Assembly (NCBI GenBank): GCA_028707415.1
Contig: JAQWBC010000014.1
Coordinates: 1 to 12,270 of the forward strand
DNA: 12,270 bases
Direction: 5' to 3'
DNA from: Candidatus Izemoplasmatales bacterium
GTDB lineage: Bacteria; Bacillota_I; Bacilli_A; Izemoplasmatales; Hujiaoplasmataceae
Below are positions 6,116 to 12,270 of this stretch, piece by piece; the first letter of the stretch is position 1, and every line of letters starts with the position of its first letter. Made by a program: the position numbers and the translations under genes. The notes under the pieces were generated by a model that saw only the letters and a list, made by a program, of their open reading frames with translations, searched no databases and was not told the origin of the DNA.

Positions 6116-6119
6116 ATCT

Positions 6120-7778
6120 ATGAAAATCGTCTTGGTCGCAATTGATAGCAAATTCATTCATACCAATTTAGCTCTTCGCTATTTACGGGCTAATTGTGAC
6201 TTTAAATGTTCGCTTTTGGAATTTACCATCAAAGATGATATTGATTTCATCGCGCGCTCGCTTATAAACGAAAACGCCGATGTTCTTGCCTTCTCGGCCT
6301 ATTTGTGGAATATTAAACTGATTGAAGCTATCACCAAGTCCATTAAAGCCCAAGCAAATCCGGTAATTGTCCTCGGCGGTCCCGAAGTGAGCTATGATTC
6401 TGATTATTACATTAAAAACCCCGATTTTGATTATATCATTACCGGTGAAGGCGAATTTGTCTTTAACGAATTAATGCATTGCCTTAATAATCACTTGGCG
6501 GTTTCAACGGTGCATAATTTAGTATATCGATTCGATAATCAAATCGTTCACAATAAGGAAAGTGTCATCGATGATCTGAATCTTCTAAAAGATCCCTATT
6601 ATTTTGTCGAAGACATCCCCAATCTGCCGCATAAGATTCAATACTTGGAATTATCTCGCGGTTGTCCCTTTCATTGCTCCTATTGCTTAGCGGCTTTAGA
6701 AAACCAGGTTCGTTTCTTCGCGGTGGAAAGATTAAAAACCGACTTGCTTTATCTTATGGATCATGGTGCGAAAACTTTTAAGTTTTTAGATCGGACTTTT
6801 AATATTAATCCCGACATAGCAATGCAGGTTTTTCAGTTTATTATTGCCAATCATCGTCCGGAAACCGTATTCCAGTTTGAAATAACCGGTGATATATTAC
6901 CCGAAAGTCTAATCCAATACATAAATAAATATGCCCCCAAGCATTTATTCCGATTTGAAATCGGAGTTCAATCAACCAACGATTTGACTAATACAGCCGT
7001 TGATCGCCACCAAAATACGCAAAAGCTATTAAAAACCATTCGATTAATAAAAGCTGGCGATACTATCGATTTACATCTCGATTTGATTGCCGGCTTACCA
7101 TTTGAAGATCGCAACCGTTTTGAAACAACGTTTAATGACGTTTTTGCCTTACGACCGAAAGAATTACAATTAGGTTTTCTAAAATTATTACGGGGAACCA
7201 AAATCCGCAACCAAGCTTTCCAGTATGCCTATGTATATCAAGATAATCCACCATATGAGATTGTCAATAACGCTTTTCTGTCAAGTCAAGATCTTGCCGA
7301 AATCCATTTGGTTGATGAAGCTTTAAATTTGTTTTGGAATAAAAACTTTATGCCCTCTGCTATCGAACAAATCGCCAAAAAATACGATTCTTTATATCAT
7401 ATGTTTGCGTTGTTAGGTGAGCATTATATAAATACAAATCATTCATTTCACAAATTTAAGTACATCGACCCATTCATCGCCGTCAACGAATTCGTAGAAA
7501 AAAACATCCCCGAGATATCCGAAGTCGTCTTTAACGCTCTTAAATACGATTATTTATCTTCCTGCAAAACTAAAGCGAAACTCTGGTGGGATAATCAAAT
7601 GGAAAAAACCCGGCGAATTGCCATTCTCCGGGCATACTTCTCTGTAAATAAATCTATATCAATTGACGATCTTATCAAGTATTCAATCGTAACCGATTAT
7701 ATTGATGGCTATCTCATCGCTTTCTATCATCCCAATAATAAAAACATGATTATCTTTAAAACAACAACGTCAGCGTAA
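6120..7778 (+). CDS. B12-binding-domain radical SAM protein with DUF4080-like C-terminus
   Basis: A 552-residue cytoplasmic enzyme. The N-terminus (1-140) is a Rossmann-like cobalamin-binding-type domain with GGPEVSYD and ITGEGEFVF, but no DxHxxG motif for base-off B12 ligation, so cobalamin use is uncertain. The radical SAM core begins with LSRGCPFHCSYC: Cys182, Cys186 and Cys189 are the CxxxCxxC ligands of the [4Fe-4S] cluster that cleaves S-adenosylmethionine. Further core landmarks are FKFLDRTFN, FEITGDILP, FEIGVQS and LHLDLIAGLPFED. The C-terminal 170 or so residues resemble DUF4080. These proteins occur widely in anaerobes, but I know of no established substrate. ATG 6120 is chosen because GGTGAT precedes it. 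The final codons (TTTSA) and the TAA lie inside the terminator hairpin. It is monocistronic, divergent from uvrB and convergent with dnaE; neither neighbour gives a clue to the reaction. Confidence 0.88.
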   Translation: MKIVLVAIDSKFIHTNLALRYLRANCDFKCSLLEFTIKDDIDFIARSLINENADVLAFSAYLWNIKLIEAITKSIKAQANPVIVLGGPEVSYDSDYYIKNPDFDYIITGEGEFVFNELMHCLNNHLAVSTVHNLVYRFDNQIVHNKESVIDDLNLLKDPYYFVEDIPNLPHKIQYLELSRGCPFHCSYCLAALENQVRFFAVERLKTDLLYLMDHGAKTFKFLDRTFNINPDIAMQVFQFIIANHRPETVFQFEITGDILPESLIQYINKYAPKHLFRFEIGVQSTNDLTNTAVDRHQNTQKLLKTIRLIKAGDTIDLHLDLIAGLPFEDRNRFETTFNDVFALRPKELQLGFLKLLRGTKIRNQAFQYAYVYQDNPPYEIVNNAFLSSQDLAEIHLVDEALNLFWNKNFMPSAIEQIAKKYDSLYHMFALLGEHYINTNHSFHKFKYIDPFIAVNEFVEKNIPEISEVVFNALKYDYLSSCKTKAKLWWDNQMEKTRRIAILRAYFSVNKSISIDDLIKYSIVTDYIDGYLIAFYHPNNKNMIIFKTTTSA

Positions 7779-7803
7779 ATTCGCCGACGTTGTCTTATTT
7801 TTC
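7764..7803. terminator. Bidirectional terminator between the radical SAM gene and dnaE
   Basis: Stem ACAACGTC (7764-7771) / GACGTTGT (7786-7793), one mismatch, then GCG/CGC around a 6-base loop that begins with the radical SAM stop codon TAA (7776-7778). On the plus strand it is followed by CTTATTTTT. On the minus strand it is followed by UGUUUU, so it can also end dnaE transcripts, whose stop codon (7795-7797) lies just before the stem. Confidence 0.8.
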
Positions 7804-10800
7804 CAAGAGTTGCATATTACTAACAATGATTTGATGTTTATTCTCCCGCTTTTCTAATAATCCCGAAACAATTACAACATTACCCTTAATTAATATCGCC
7901 GAATCATTGGCATATTCTCGGGCGAACAAGGTGCCTTCGATAGTATTGAATTCATCTTCAATTTCCACAAAGGCCATTTCGTTTCCGGATTTGGTCTTGA
8001 TTATTTTAACCCGATTAATCATTCCCGCTATCCGAATTGATCCATTCGTCGTCTCGATAATATCAGAAACGACTAAAAGCCCGTTTCTTTCAATCGTTTC
8101 GGCATAACGAGAAAATGGATGATAACTAAGATTTACCCCCAACAGTGATTTTTCTTGTTCGATGAGATAATCAAAATCATATTCCTCTTCATTCAGATAA
8201 ACAAAAGTTTCTTTGCTAGCATAGCCGTCAAGTTTAATAAAGTTGCTAATCTGCTTTAAATTGTTTATAAGTGTCTTTTTTGTTTCTGGAAATTCATCGA
8301 ACATTCCACATAAAATCATCGATTCGACAACTCGGGAGTTCAAATCCGATGATCGTTTCACAAAATCAAGAAATCCGCTGAAAGGACCATCCTTTTTAAT
8401 CTCCGTAATCCGATCCGCGACAATGTTCCCGATATTACGGATTCCCGAATAGGGAAACCGCAAATTACCATTTTCTAAAGCATAATGTTTTTGCGATGCA
8501 TTGATTCGTGGTGGCAAAACTTTTATCTTTAATTTTCGACATTCTTTAATATAATCAGCGGTAGCTTTAGCCGATCCGATAGCAGAGTCTAACAAGACCG
8601 CCATAAAATAGGTCGGATAGTTTGCTTTTAAATATGCCATCCAATAAGCCACCATCGCATAAACAACTGAGTGGCTCTTATTGAAACCGTAGTTTGCAAA
8701 TTTGACAATATAATCATAGATTTCGTTCGCTATTGCTTCCGAGTAATGCTTTTCTTTACATTTTAGAACAAATTTCTCGCGTTCCTTTATTAATACATTT
8801 TCCTTTTTTTTACTGACAGCACGCCGTAACACATCGGCTTCACCAAGAGAATAACCAGCAAATTCGTGGGCTATTTGTAAAATCTGTTCCTGATAGATGA
8901 TGATACCATACGTTTCTTTTAAGATCTTCTCTAAATCCGGATGGGGAAAAACCACTTTTTCATCCCCGCTTCTGCGACGCAGATAACTGGGGATGTTCTC
9001 CATGGGACCGGGGCGAAATAAGGCAACGCAGACAGCAATGTCATCAAATGTACGAATCTGCATTTTCCGGGCTAGGTTCATCATCCCATCGGTTTCCAGT
9101 TGAAAAACACCCAAAGTATTTACATCTTGTAATAATTTAAATGTTTTTGCGTCCTCTGTGGGGATTTTATAAATATTAATTAAATCGCCAGTTTTGGTTT
9201 CAATCAAATGCAATACTCGATCAATTGTTGTTAAATTCCGAATTCCCAAAAAGTCGATTTTTAATAAACCGATTTTTTCCAAATCGGTCATTTCCCATTG
9301 GGTCTGGTACATTCCCATAAGACCATTTTGTATCGGAGCGTATTCGCGAATATCCCGATCGGTAATGACAATTCCTGCCGCATGGGTCGAAATATGCCTA
9401 GGCAACCCCGCAATCCGCTCAGAAATCGTTAACAAGTCGAATGTATTTGGATTATCCATTAAAAAACGATATTTTTCTGGATGCATTTTTTTAAATTCAT
9501 CAATTGAATTTTCCGATTCGCTGATATACCCGGTAATTTCATCAATGATTGTTTGGTTAGTGCCTAACACTTTTGCCGTATCACGGATAGCACTTTTGCC
9601 TTGGAATGTTCCGAAGGCGACAATGTTAACGACGTGATCTTTGCCGTATTTATCCGCAACATACTTAATTACTTCATCTCTTCGATCATCGGGAAAATCC
9701 ATGTCAATATCGGGCATGGTAATCCGTTCCGGATTTAAAAAGCGTTCGAATACTAAATTGTGTTCCAACGGATCAACATCAACGATTCCCAAAACATAAC
9801 TGACCAATGATCCCGCTGCCGATCCCCGTCCCGGCCCAACCAAAATTCCGTGTTTCTTGGCATATAGAACAAAATCCCAGACAATGAGAAAATAATCGCA
9901 ATAACCCATTTGTTCAATGACCGATAATTCGTACTTAACTCGATCTTGATAAACATTTACCGCGATTTTTTGCGTACCTTTACTTGCCAAGCGTTTCTTC
10001 AAGCCTTCGGTAGTTAAAGCCCGCAAGTAATCTTTCGCTTGGTAATCACCTGGCACTTTATATTTAGGTAATTGGATTTTTCCGAAATCAATCGACACAT
10101 CGATTTTGGCAATCAAACTTTCAGTCAACTCTACTGCCTCAAGGTATTCGCTATATGCTTCTCGCAGTTCAATTGGCGACTTAAGATTAAATATCGCTTC
10201 CTCACTACTAAATAAACTATCGTTTTCAACTTTATCACTTGTAATAATTTGCGTTAAGATTTTCGCAGCCCGAAGATCGTCTTTATCCAGATAATGAACC
10301 TGATTGACAATCACGGCTTCACCTAAAGTTTTATAGACTGGGGCTACTTGCATTTCTACTGAAAAATCCGATAAATCAATGCCAAGATAGAAATAATCAA
10401 AGGCCTGTTTATACTCGCGGTACAAGTCATTCGCCATCGTCAAATCGTTGTTTAATACCGCTTGATAAATATCGCCACGATCGGATAAGGCAATCATGAT
10501 GATGTCTTGTTTCCAAGTTTGTAATTGATCCCAAGGAATTACTGGGTTTTCCGTCTGGATATAGGATACAATTTTAAGTAAATTATGATATCCAAGCGTG
10601 GTTTTTGCAATAGCTAAAAAAGTCGTTTTGCCATCGAGTTTTGACCTTGAATCAATAACCGTTCCGATTATTGGTTTGATTCCCACGGCTTGACAACATT
10701 GGTAAAACTTGATCGCTCCGTAAAGATTTTTGTGATCAGCGATTCCTAAAGCCGTAAAGCCTTGCTCGAAAGCCCGCGATACTAGTTTATCTACATCCAA

Positions 10801-10854
10801 TAAACTGCCATTAAAAGAATAACTGGTTTGAATGAATAAATCAAACGTCATCAT
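7795..10854 (-). CDS. dnaE: DNA polymerase III alpha subunit (DnaE)
   Basis: Replicative C-family DNA polymerase of 1019 residues, somewhat shorter than the roughly 1115 of Bacillus subtilis DnaE. In low-GC Gram-positives DnaE extends primers at the fork next to PolC; whether PolC exists here cannot be seen. Order: PHP domain (1-250); palm with GPGRGSAAGSLVSY and the catalytic motif PDIDMDF, Asp382 and Asp384; third catalytic Asp534 in KIDFLG; fingers with RPGPMENIPSYLRRR, YQEQILQIAHEFAGYS and NKSHSVVYAMVAYWMAYLK; helix-hairpin-helix GIRNIGN; C-terminal OB fold (IRIAGMINRVKIIKTKSG). The PHP metal site looks lost: the usual HxH is replaced by phenylalanine and glutamine (LFIQT, near residues 6-10), and the usual Glu after IIG is absent, so no proofreading is expected from it. 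AAGGTGAT lies five bases before ATG 10854. It sits between the surface-protein gene and the convergent radical SAM gene. Confidence 0.97.
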   Translation of the reverse strand: MMTFDLFIQTSYSFNGSLLDVDKLVSRAFEQGFTALGIADHKNLYGAIKFYQCCQAVGIKPIIGTVIDSRSKLDGKTTFLAIAKTTLGYHNLLKIVSYIQTENPVIPWDQLQTWKQDIIMIALSDRGDIYQAVLNNDLTMANDLYREYKQAFDYFYLGIDLSDFSVEMQVAPVYKTLGEAVIVNQVHYLDKDDLRAAKILTQIITSDKVENDSLFSSEEAIFNLKSPIELREAYSEYLEAVELTESLIAKIDVSIDFGKIQLPKYKVPGDYQAKDYLRALTTEGLKKRLASKGTQKIAVNVYQDRVKYELSVIEQMGYCDYFLIVWDFVLYAKKHGILVGPGRGSAAGSLVSYVLGIVDVDPLEHNLVFERFLNPERITMPDIDMDFPDDRRDEVIKYVADKYGKDHVVNIVAFGTFQGKSAIRDTAKVLGTNQTIIDEITGYISESENSIDEFKKMHPEKYRFLMDNPNTFDLLTISERIAGLPRHISTHAAGIVITDRDIREYAPIQNGLMGMYQTQWEMTDLEKIGLLKIDFLGIRNLTTIDRVLHLIETKTGDLINIYKIPTEDAKTFKLLQDVNTLGVFQLETDGMMNLARKMQIRTFDDIAVCVALFRPGPMENIPSYLRRRSGDEKVVFPHPDLEKILKETYGIIIYQEQILQIAHEFAGYSLGEADVLRRAVSKKKENVLIKEREKFVLKCKEKHYSEAIANEIYDYIVKFANYGFNKSHSVVYAMVAYWMAYLKANYPTYFMAVLLDSAIGSAKATADYIKECRKLKIKVLPPRINASQKHYALENGNLRFPYSGIRNIGNIVADRITEIKKDGPFSGFLDFVKRSSDLNSRVVESMILCGMFDEFPETKKTLINNLKQISNFIKLDGYASKETFVYLNEEEYDFDYLIEQEKSLLGVNLSYHPFSRYAETIERNGLLVVSDIIETTNGSIRIAGMINRVKIIKTKSGNEMAFVEIEDEFNTIEGTLFAREYANDSAILIKGNVVIVSGLLEKRENKHQIIVSNMQLLEK

Positions 10855-10872
10855 CGGCTATCACCTTACTTG

Positions 10873-10881
10873 ATTATATCA
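10873..10881 (-). promoter_or_regulatory. dnaE promoter, extended -10
   Basis: TG-A-TATAAT on the minus strand (TATAAT at 10873-10878, TG at 10880-10881), a full extended -10. No convincing -35 lies 16 to 18 bases upstream; that region is the loop of the hairpin 10881-10909. Transcription would start near 10866, about 12 bases before ATG 10854, right at the AAGGTGAT ribosome-binding site. Confidence 0.6.
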
Positions 10882-10909
10882 TAATCCCTTCCGTTAGTGA
10901 GGGGATTAT
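10881..10909. terminator. Hairpin between the surface-protein gene and dnaE; terminator-like on the plus strand
   Basis: Perfect 8-bp inverted repeat ATAATCCC (10881-10888) / GGGATTAT (10902-10909) with a 13-base spacer. It includes the TAA stop of the surface-protein gene (10906-10908). On the plus strand it is followed by TTCTTTTT, a fair U-tract. On the minus strand, the direction of the genes, it is followed by GATATAATC with no U run, so it is a weak terminator for the surface-protein transcript. It also touches the dnaE -10 region. Confidence 0.45.
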
Positions 10910-12081
10910 TTCTTTTTGAGAACCAAAAACAACCCGACCATGACAATAATTCCGAGTATCGTTTCTAAGTAAGGAAAGTCATTACCATTTGATTCGGTCG
11001 TGTCAATGCTTGAATCATTAATGATTTCAAAATTCAAGGTTTGATACTTCTTGGCTTCAATCCAAAGAATCAGTTCATAATCACCGGCTTCGTCAATTTC
11101 GATCTCGCCTTCAGAAATCCGTTTTCCATTTAAAGTCGCGATTCCACTGACGGAAATCGTGACTGTTTCATGATAAACGCCTTGATCGATTACTCCCGAC
11201 ACTGTTGGCGCAATCTGAAAATTGATCTTTTTCTGATATCCATTTTCACCATCAATAACCAATTGATAATCGCCCGGTTCGCTAACAAACGCTCCGGAAA
11301 CAAACAACGCTCCGTTTAAGGTAACGTTTTGACTGTTGACGATGATTCGTATCGGTTCGAGATAGATTTCTCCATCGATAACGCCATCAACTAAAGCAGC
11401 AATGATTACCGAAAATTGATAAACATAATCCTCATCGGTGATGATTACATCGTAGTTTCCCGGATTATAGATGCTGATCTTGGCGACGACGTCGGCATTA
11501 ACCGTTGCTGTGCCAATAAATGGATACTCAAATCCACTTTTGTATTCAGCTGTGAAACTTGGTAATACAGTCATTTCTAAATTCGCATCCAAAATGAGAT
11601 TTGGTAAATCGGATGCAATCTCATCTAAAATCAAATAAGAACCGTGATTATGAAATCCTTTAAACTGATGGTCAATATGGATGCTATTCAATATCGTTCC
11701 CATTGAATCAATTTTGAGGACCATTGTGTCATATGTTCGATACATCTGTGATGGTGTTTCGACATAAATTCGTTCAATTACCACACCATATGTTCCATCG
11801 GCGAAGACACCCATGAATTGAATTGTTTCCAAATATCCCGTTTCATAAATCATTGTATCAATGATAATGTCAGTCGTTTTATCTATGATGATTAATAAGC
11901 CATCATAATCATTTTCGGTACCGATTTCTAGTTGGCACCCATACTGATACTTAAGCGTCTCCGTCTCAAGACTGCCGTTAAAATAATAATTAATTCCTTC
12001 TGGTTCGTTGATTTCCCCATCCATTAGTCTTGGTTGCATCATAACTAATAAAAGCAGCCCCAACCTTGATAATATGTGCAT
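10906..12081 (-). CDS. Surface protein: signal peptide, tandem beta repeats, C-terminal membrane anchor
   Basis: A 391-residue secreted protein that I do not recognise by name. Residues 1-22 form a short signal peptide (hydrophobic core LGLLLLVMM) without a lipobox Cys. Residues 50-138 are strand-rich with two similar phrases, DYDGLLIIIDKTTDIIIDTMI and TYDTMVLKIDSMGTILNSI, reminiscent of propeller-type repeats. Two clear tandem units follow at 233-290 and 296-353. Each starts GVID, carries (V/A)TLNG and (P/A)GDY-x-L, and ends in a KINFQI/TLNFEI strand; a degenerate third unit precedes them (about 165-226, PGNYDVIITD). This is typical of Ig-like surface modules in Firmicutes and Mollicutes. 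An acidic/Ser-Thr spacer (354-370) leads to a hydrophobic helix (371-388) ending in KKK, a membrane anchor with no LPxTG. AAAGGAG precedes ATG 12081 but lies inside the ackA terminator hairpin. A role in adhesion or surface binding is only a guess. Confidence 0.75.
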   Translation of the reverse strand: MHILSRLGLLLLVMMQPRLMDGEINEPEGINYYFNGSLETETLKYQYGCQLEIGTENDYDGLLIIIDKTTDIIIDTMIYETGYLETIQFMGVFADGTYGVVIERIYVETPSQMYRTYDTMVLKIDSMGTILNSIHIDHQFKGFHNHGSYLILDEIASDLPNLILDANLEMTVLPSFTAEYKSGFEYPFIGTATVNADVVAKISIYNPGNYDVIITDEDYVYQFSVIIAALVDGVIDGEIYLEPIRIIVNSQNVTLNGALFVSGAFVSEPGDYQLVIDGENGYQKKINFQIAPTVSGVIDQGVYHETVTISVSGIATLNGKRISEGEIEIDEAGDYELILWIEAKKYQTLNFEIINDSSIDTTESNGNDFPYLETILGIIVMVGLFLVLKKK

Positions 12082-12084
12082 AAA

Positions 12085-12125
12085 AAAACTCCTTTCGCGT
12101 ATTAATATTACGTGAAAGGAGTTTT
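12085..12125 (-). terminator. ackA terminator hairpin that embeds the ribosome-binding site of the surface-protein gene
   Basis: Arms at 12085-12096 and 12114-12125 pair over 12 bp without error (AAAACTCCTTTC / GAAAGGAGTTTT). After an A-C mismatch, four more pairs close a 7-base loop. On the minus strand the stem runs into a seven-U tract, with the last three U unpaired (12082-12084), and the next base begins ATG 12081. It is a strong rho-independent terminator shape after ackA. The AAAGGAG ribosome-binding site of the next gene is entirely in the 3' arm. No separate promoter for the surface gene is visible between 12082 and 12134. Confidence 0.8.
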
Positions 12126-12134
12126 GCTACTTTT

Positions 12135-12270
12135 TTATTTCTGAATTAATCTTAAAGTGTCCCGAGCAATCATCACTTCTTCATTGGTTGGAACAACATA
12201 CACTTTGATTGTCGAGTCGTCCGTTGAGACTAAGCGTTCAATACCCCGACAGGCATTCCGTTTGGGATCA
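12135..12270 (-). CDS. ackA: Acetate kinase, C-terminal fragment (5' part beyond window)
   Basis: Acetate kinase converts acetyl phosphate and ADP to acetate and ATP in the cytoplasm, the last step of fermentative acetate formation. Only the last 45 or so codons are in the window, ending at TAA 12135-12137. They read NACRG, then LVSTDDSTIKVYVVPTNEE and VMIARDT. The phrase VxVVPTNEExMIARDT is the conserved C-terminal end of AckA, which makes the call firm despite the short length. The stop is followed nine bases later by a strong hairpin terminator. The gene shares orientation with the surface-protein gene 53 bases downstream, which may be expressed by read-through from it. Confidence 0.92.
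   Translation of the reverse strand, partial: DPKRNACRGIERLVSTDDSTIKVYVVPTNEEVMIARDTLRLIQK

Noticed and set aside
6028..6119. LexA (SOS) box before uvrB
   Set aside because: The dyad CCAAA-N4-TTTGG has the right size but does not match GAAC-N4-GTTC; kept only as a possible operator of unknown type.
9194..9637. 147-codon open frame on the plus strand inside dnaE
   Set aside because: Lies antisense to the conserved DnaE palm region and shows no recognisable protein features.
1..12270. Mycoplasma-type genetic code (TGA read as tryptophan)
   Set aside because: Tryptophans checked in MFS, DnaE and other proteins are TGG, and the uvrB frame ends at TGA with the VanZ start overlapping it.
1..12270. 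CRISPR array, insertion sequence, tRNA/rRNA, riboswitch or defence system
   Set aside because: No direct-repeat array, transposase frame, tRNA-like cloverleaf or long structured leader was seen; intergenic gaps are all under 140 bases.

Overview
The window is a compact, low-GC (about 40% by eye) stretch of bacterial chromosome carrying ordinary housekeeping genes. It suggests a Firmicutes- or Mycoplasmatota-type organism. The reasons are strong Shine-Dalgarno sites (AGGAGG or GGTGAT), extended -10 promoters, short U-tailed hairpin terminators, a DnaE shorter than typical, a DUF2089/SHOCT-like regulatory operon, and a surface protein with tandem beta repeats and a C-terminal membrane anchor. 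Tryptophan is read from TGG and uvrB ends in TGA, so this is the standard bacterial code and not the Mycoplasma code. A lineage such as Acholeplasmatales or Izemoplasmatales is possible but not proven.

Layout, left to right. (1) 1-775, minus: 5' part of a single-chain iron-sulfur L-serine dehydratase, with its own extended -10 promoter that contains a perfect 12-bp palindrome. (2) 913-3498, minus: a four-gene operon. It encodes a small SHOCT-like membrane-associated protein, a DUF2089 zinc-ribbon/helix-turn-helix protein, a SHOCT-like soluble protein and an MFS exporter. One A-tract-supported promoter drives it and a hairpin follows it. (3) 3614-6018, minus: uvrB, then a VanZ-family membrane protein overlapping its stop codon. 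(4) 6120-7778, plus: a B12-binding-domain radical SAM protein with a DUF4080-like C-terminus, divergent from uvrB and convergent with dnaE; a bidirectional terminator lies between it and dnaE. (5) 7795-10854, minus: dnaE. (6) 10906-12081, minus: a surface-anchored repeat protein. (7) 12135-12270, minus: the 3' end of acetate kinase.

How the genes relate. UvrB (nucleotide excision repair) and DnaE (replication) are the genome-maintenance genes. Serine dehydratase (serine to pyruvate) and AckA (acetyl phosphate to acetate plus ATP) could serve one fermentative route, but they are about 11 kb apart and not co-transcribed. The four-gene operon is the best candidate for a less described system: three consecutive small proteins each carry a copy of the same short helical-hairpin motif, and the first and third look like full-length paralogues. 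The second notable feature is the ackA terminator hairpin, whose 3' arm contains the ribosome-binding site of the downstream surface-protein gene.

There is no CRISPR array, insertion sequence, tRNA or rRNA, and no gene-free stretch over 300 bases. All functional calls come from reading motifs by eye; no database search was run.
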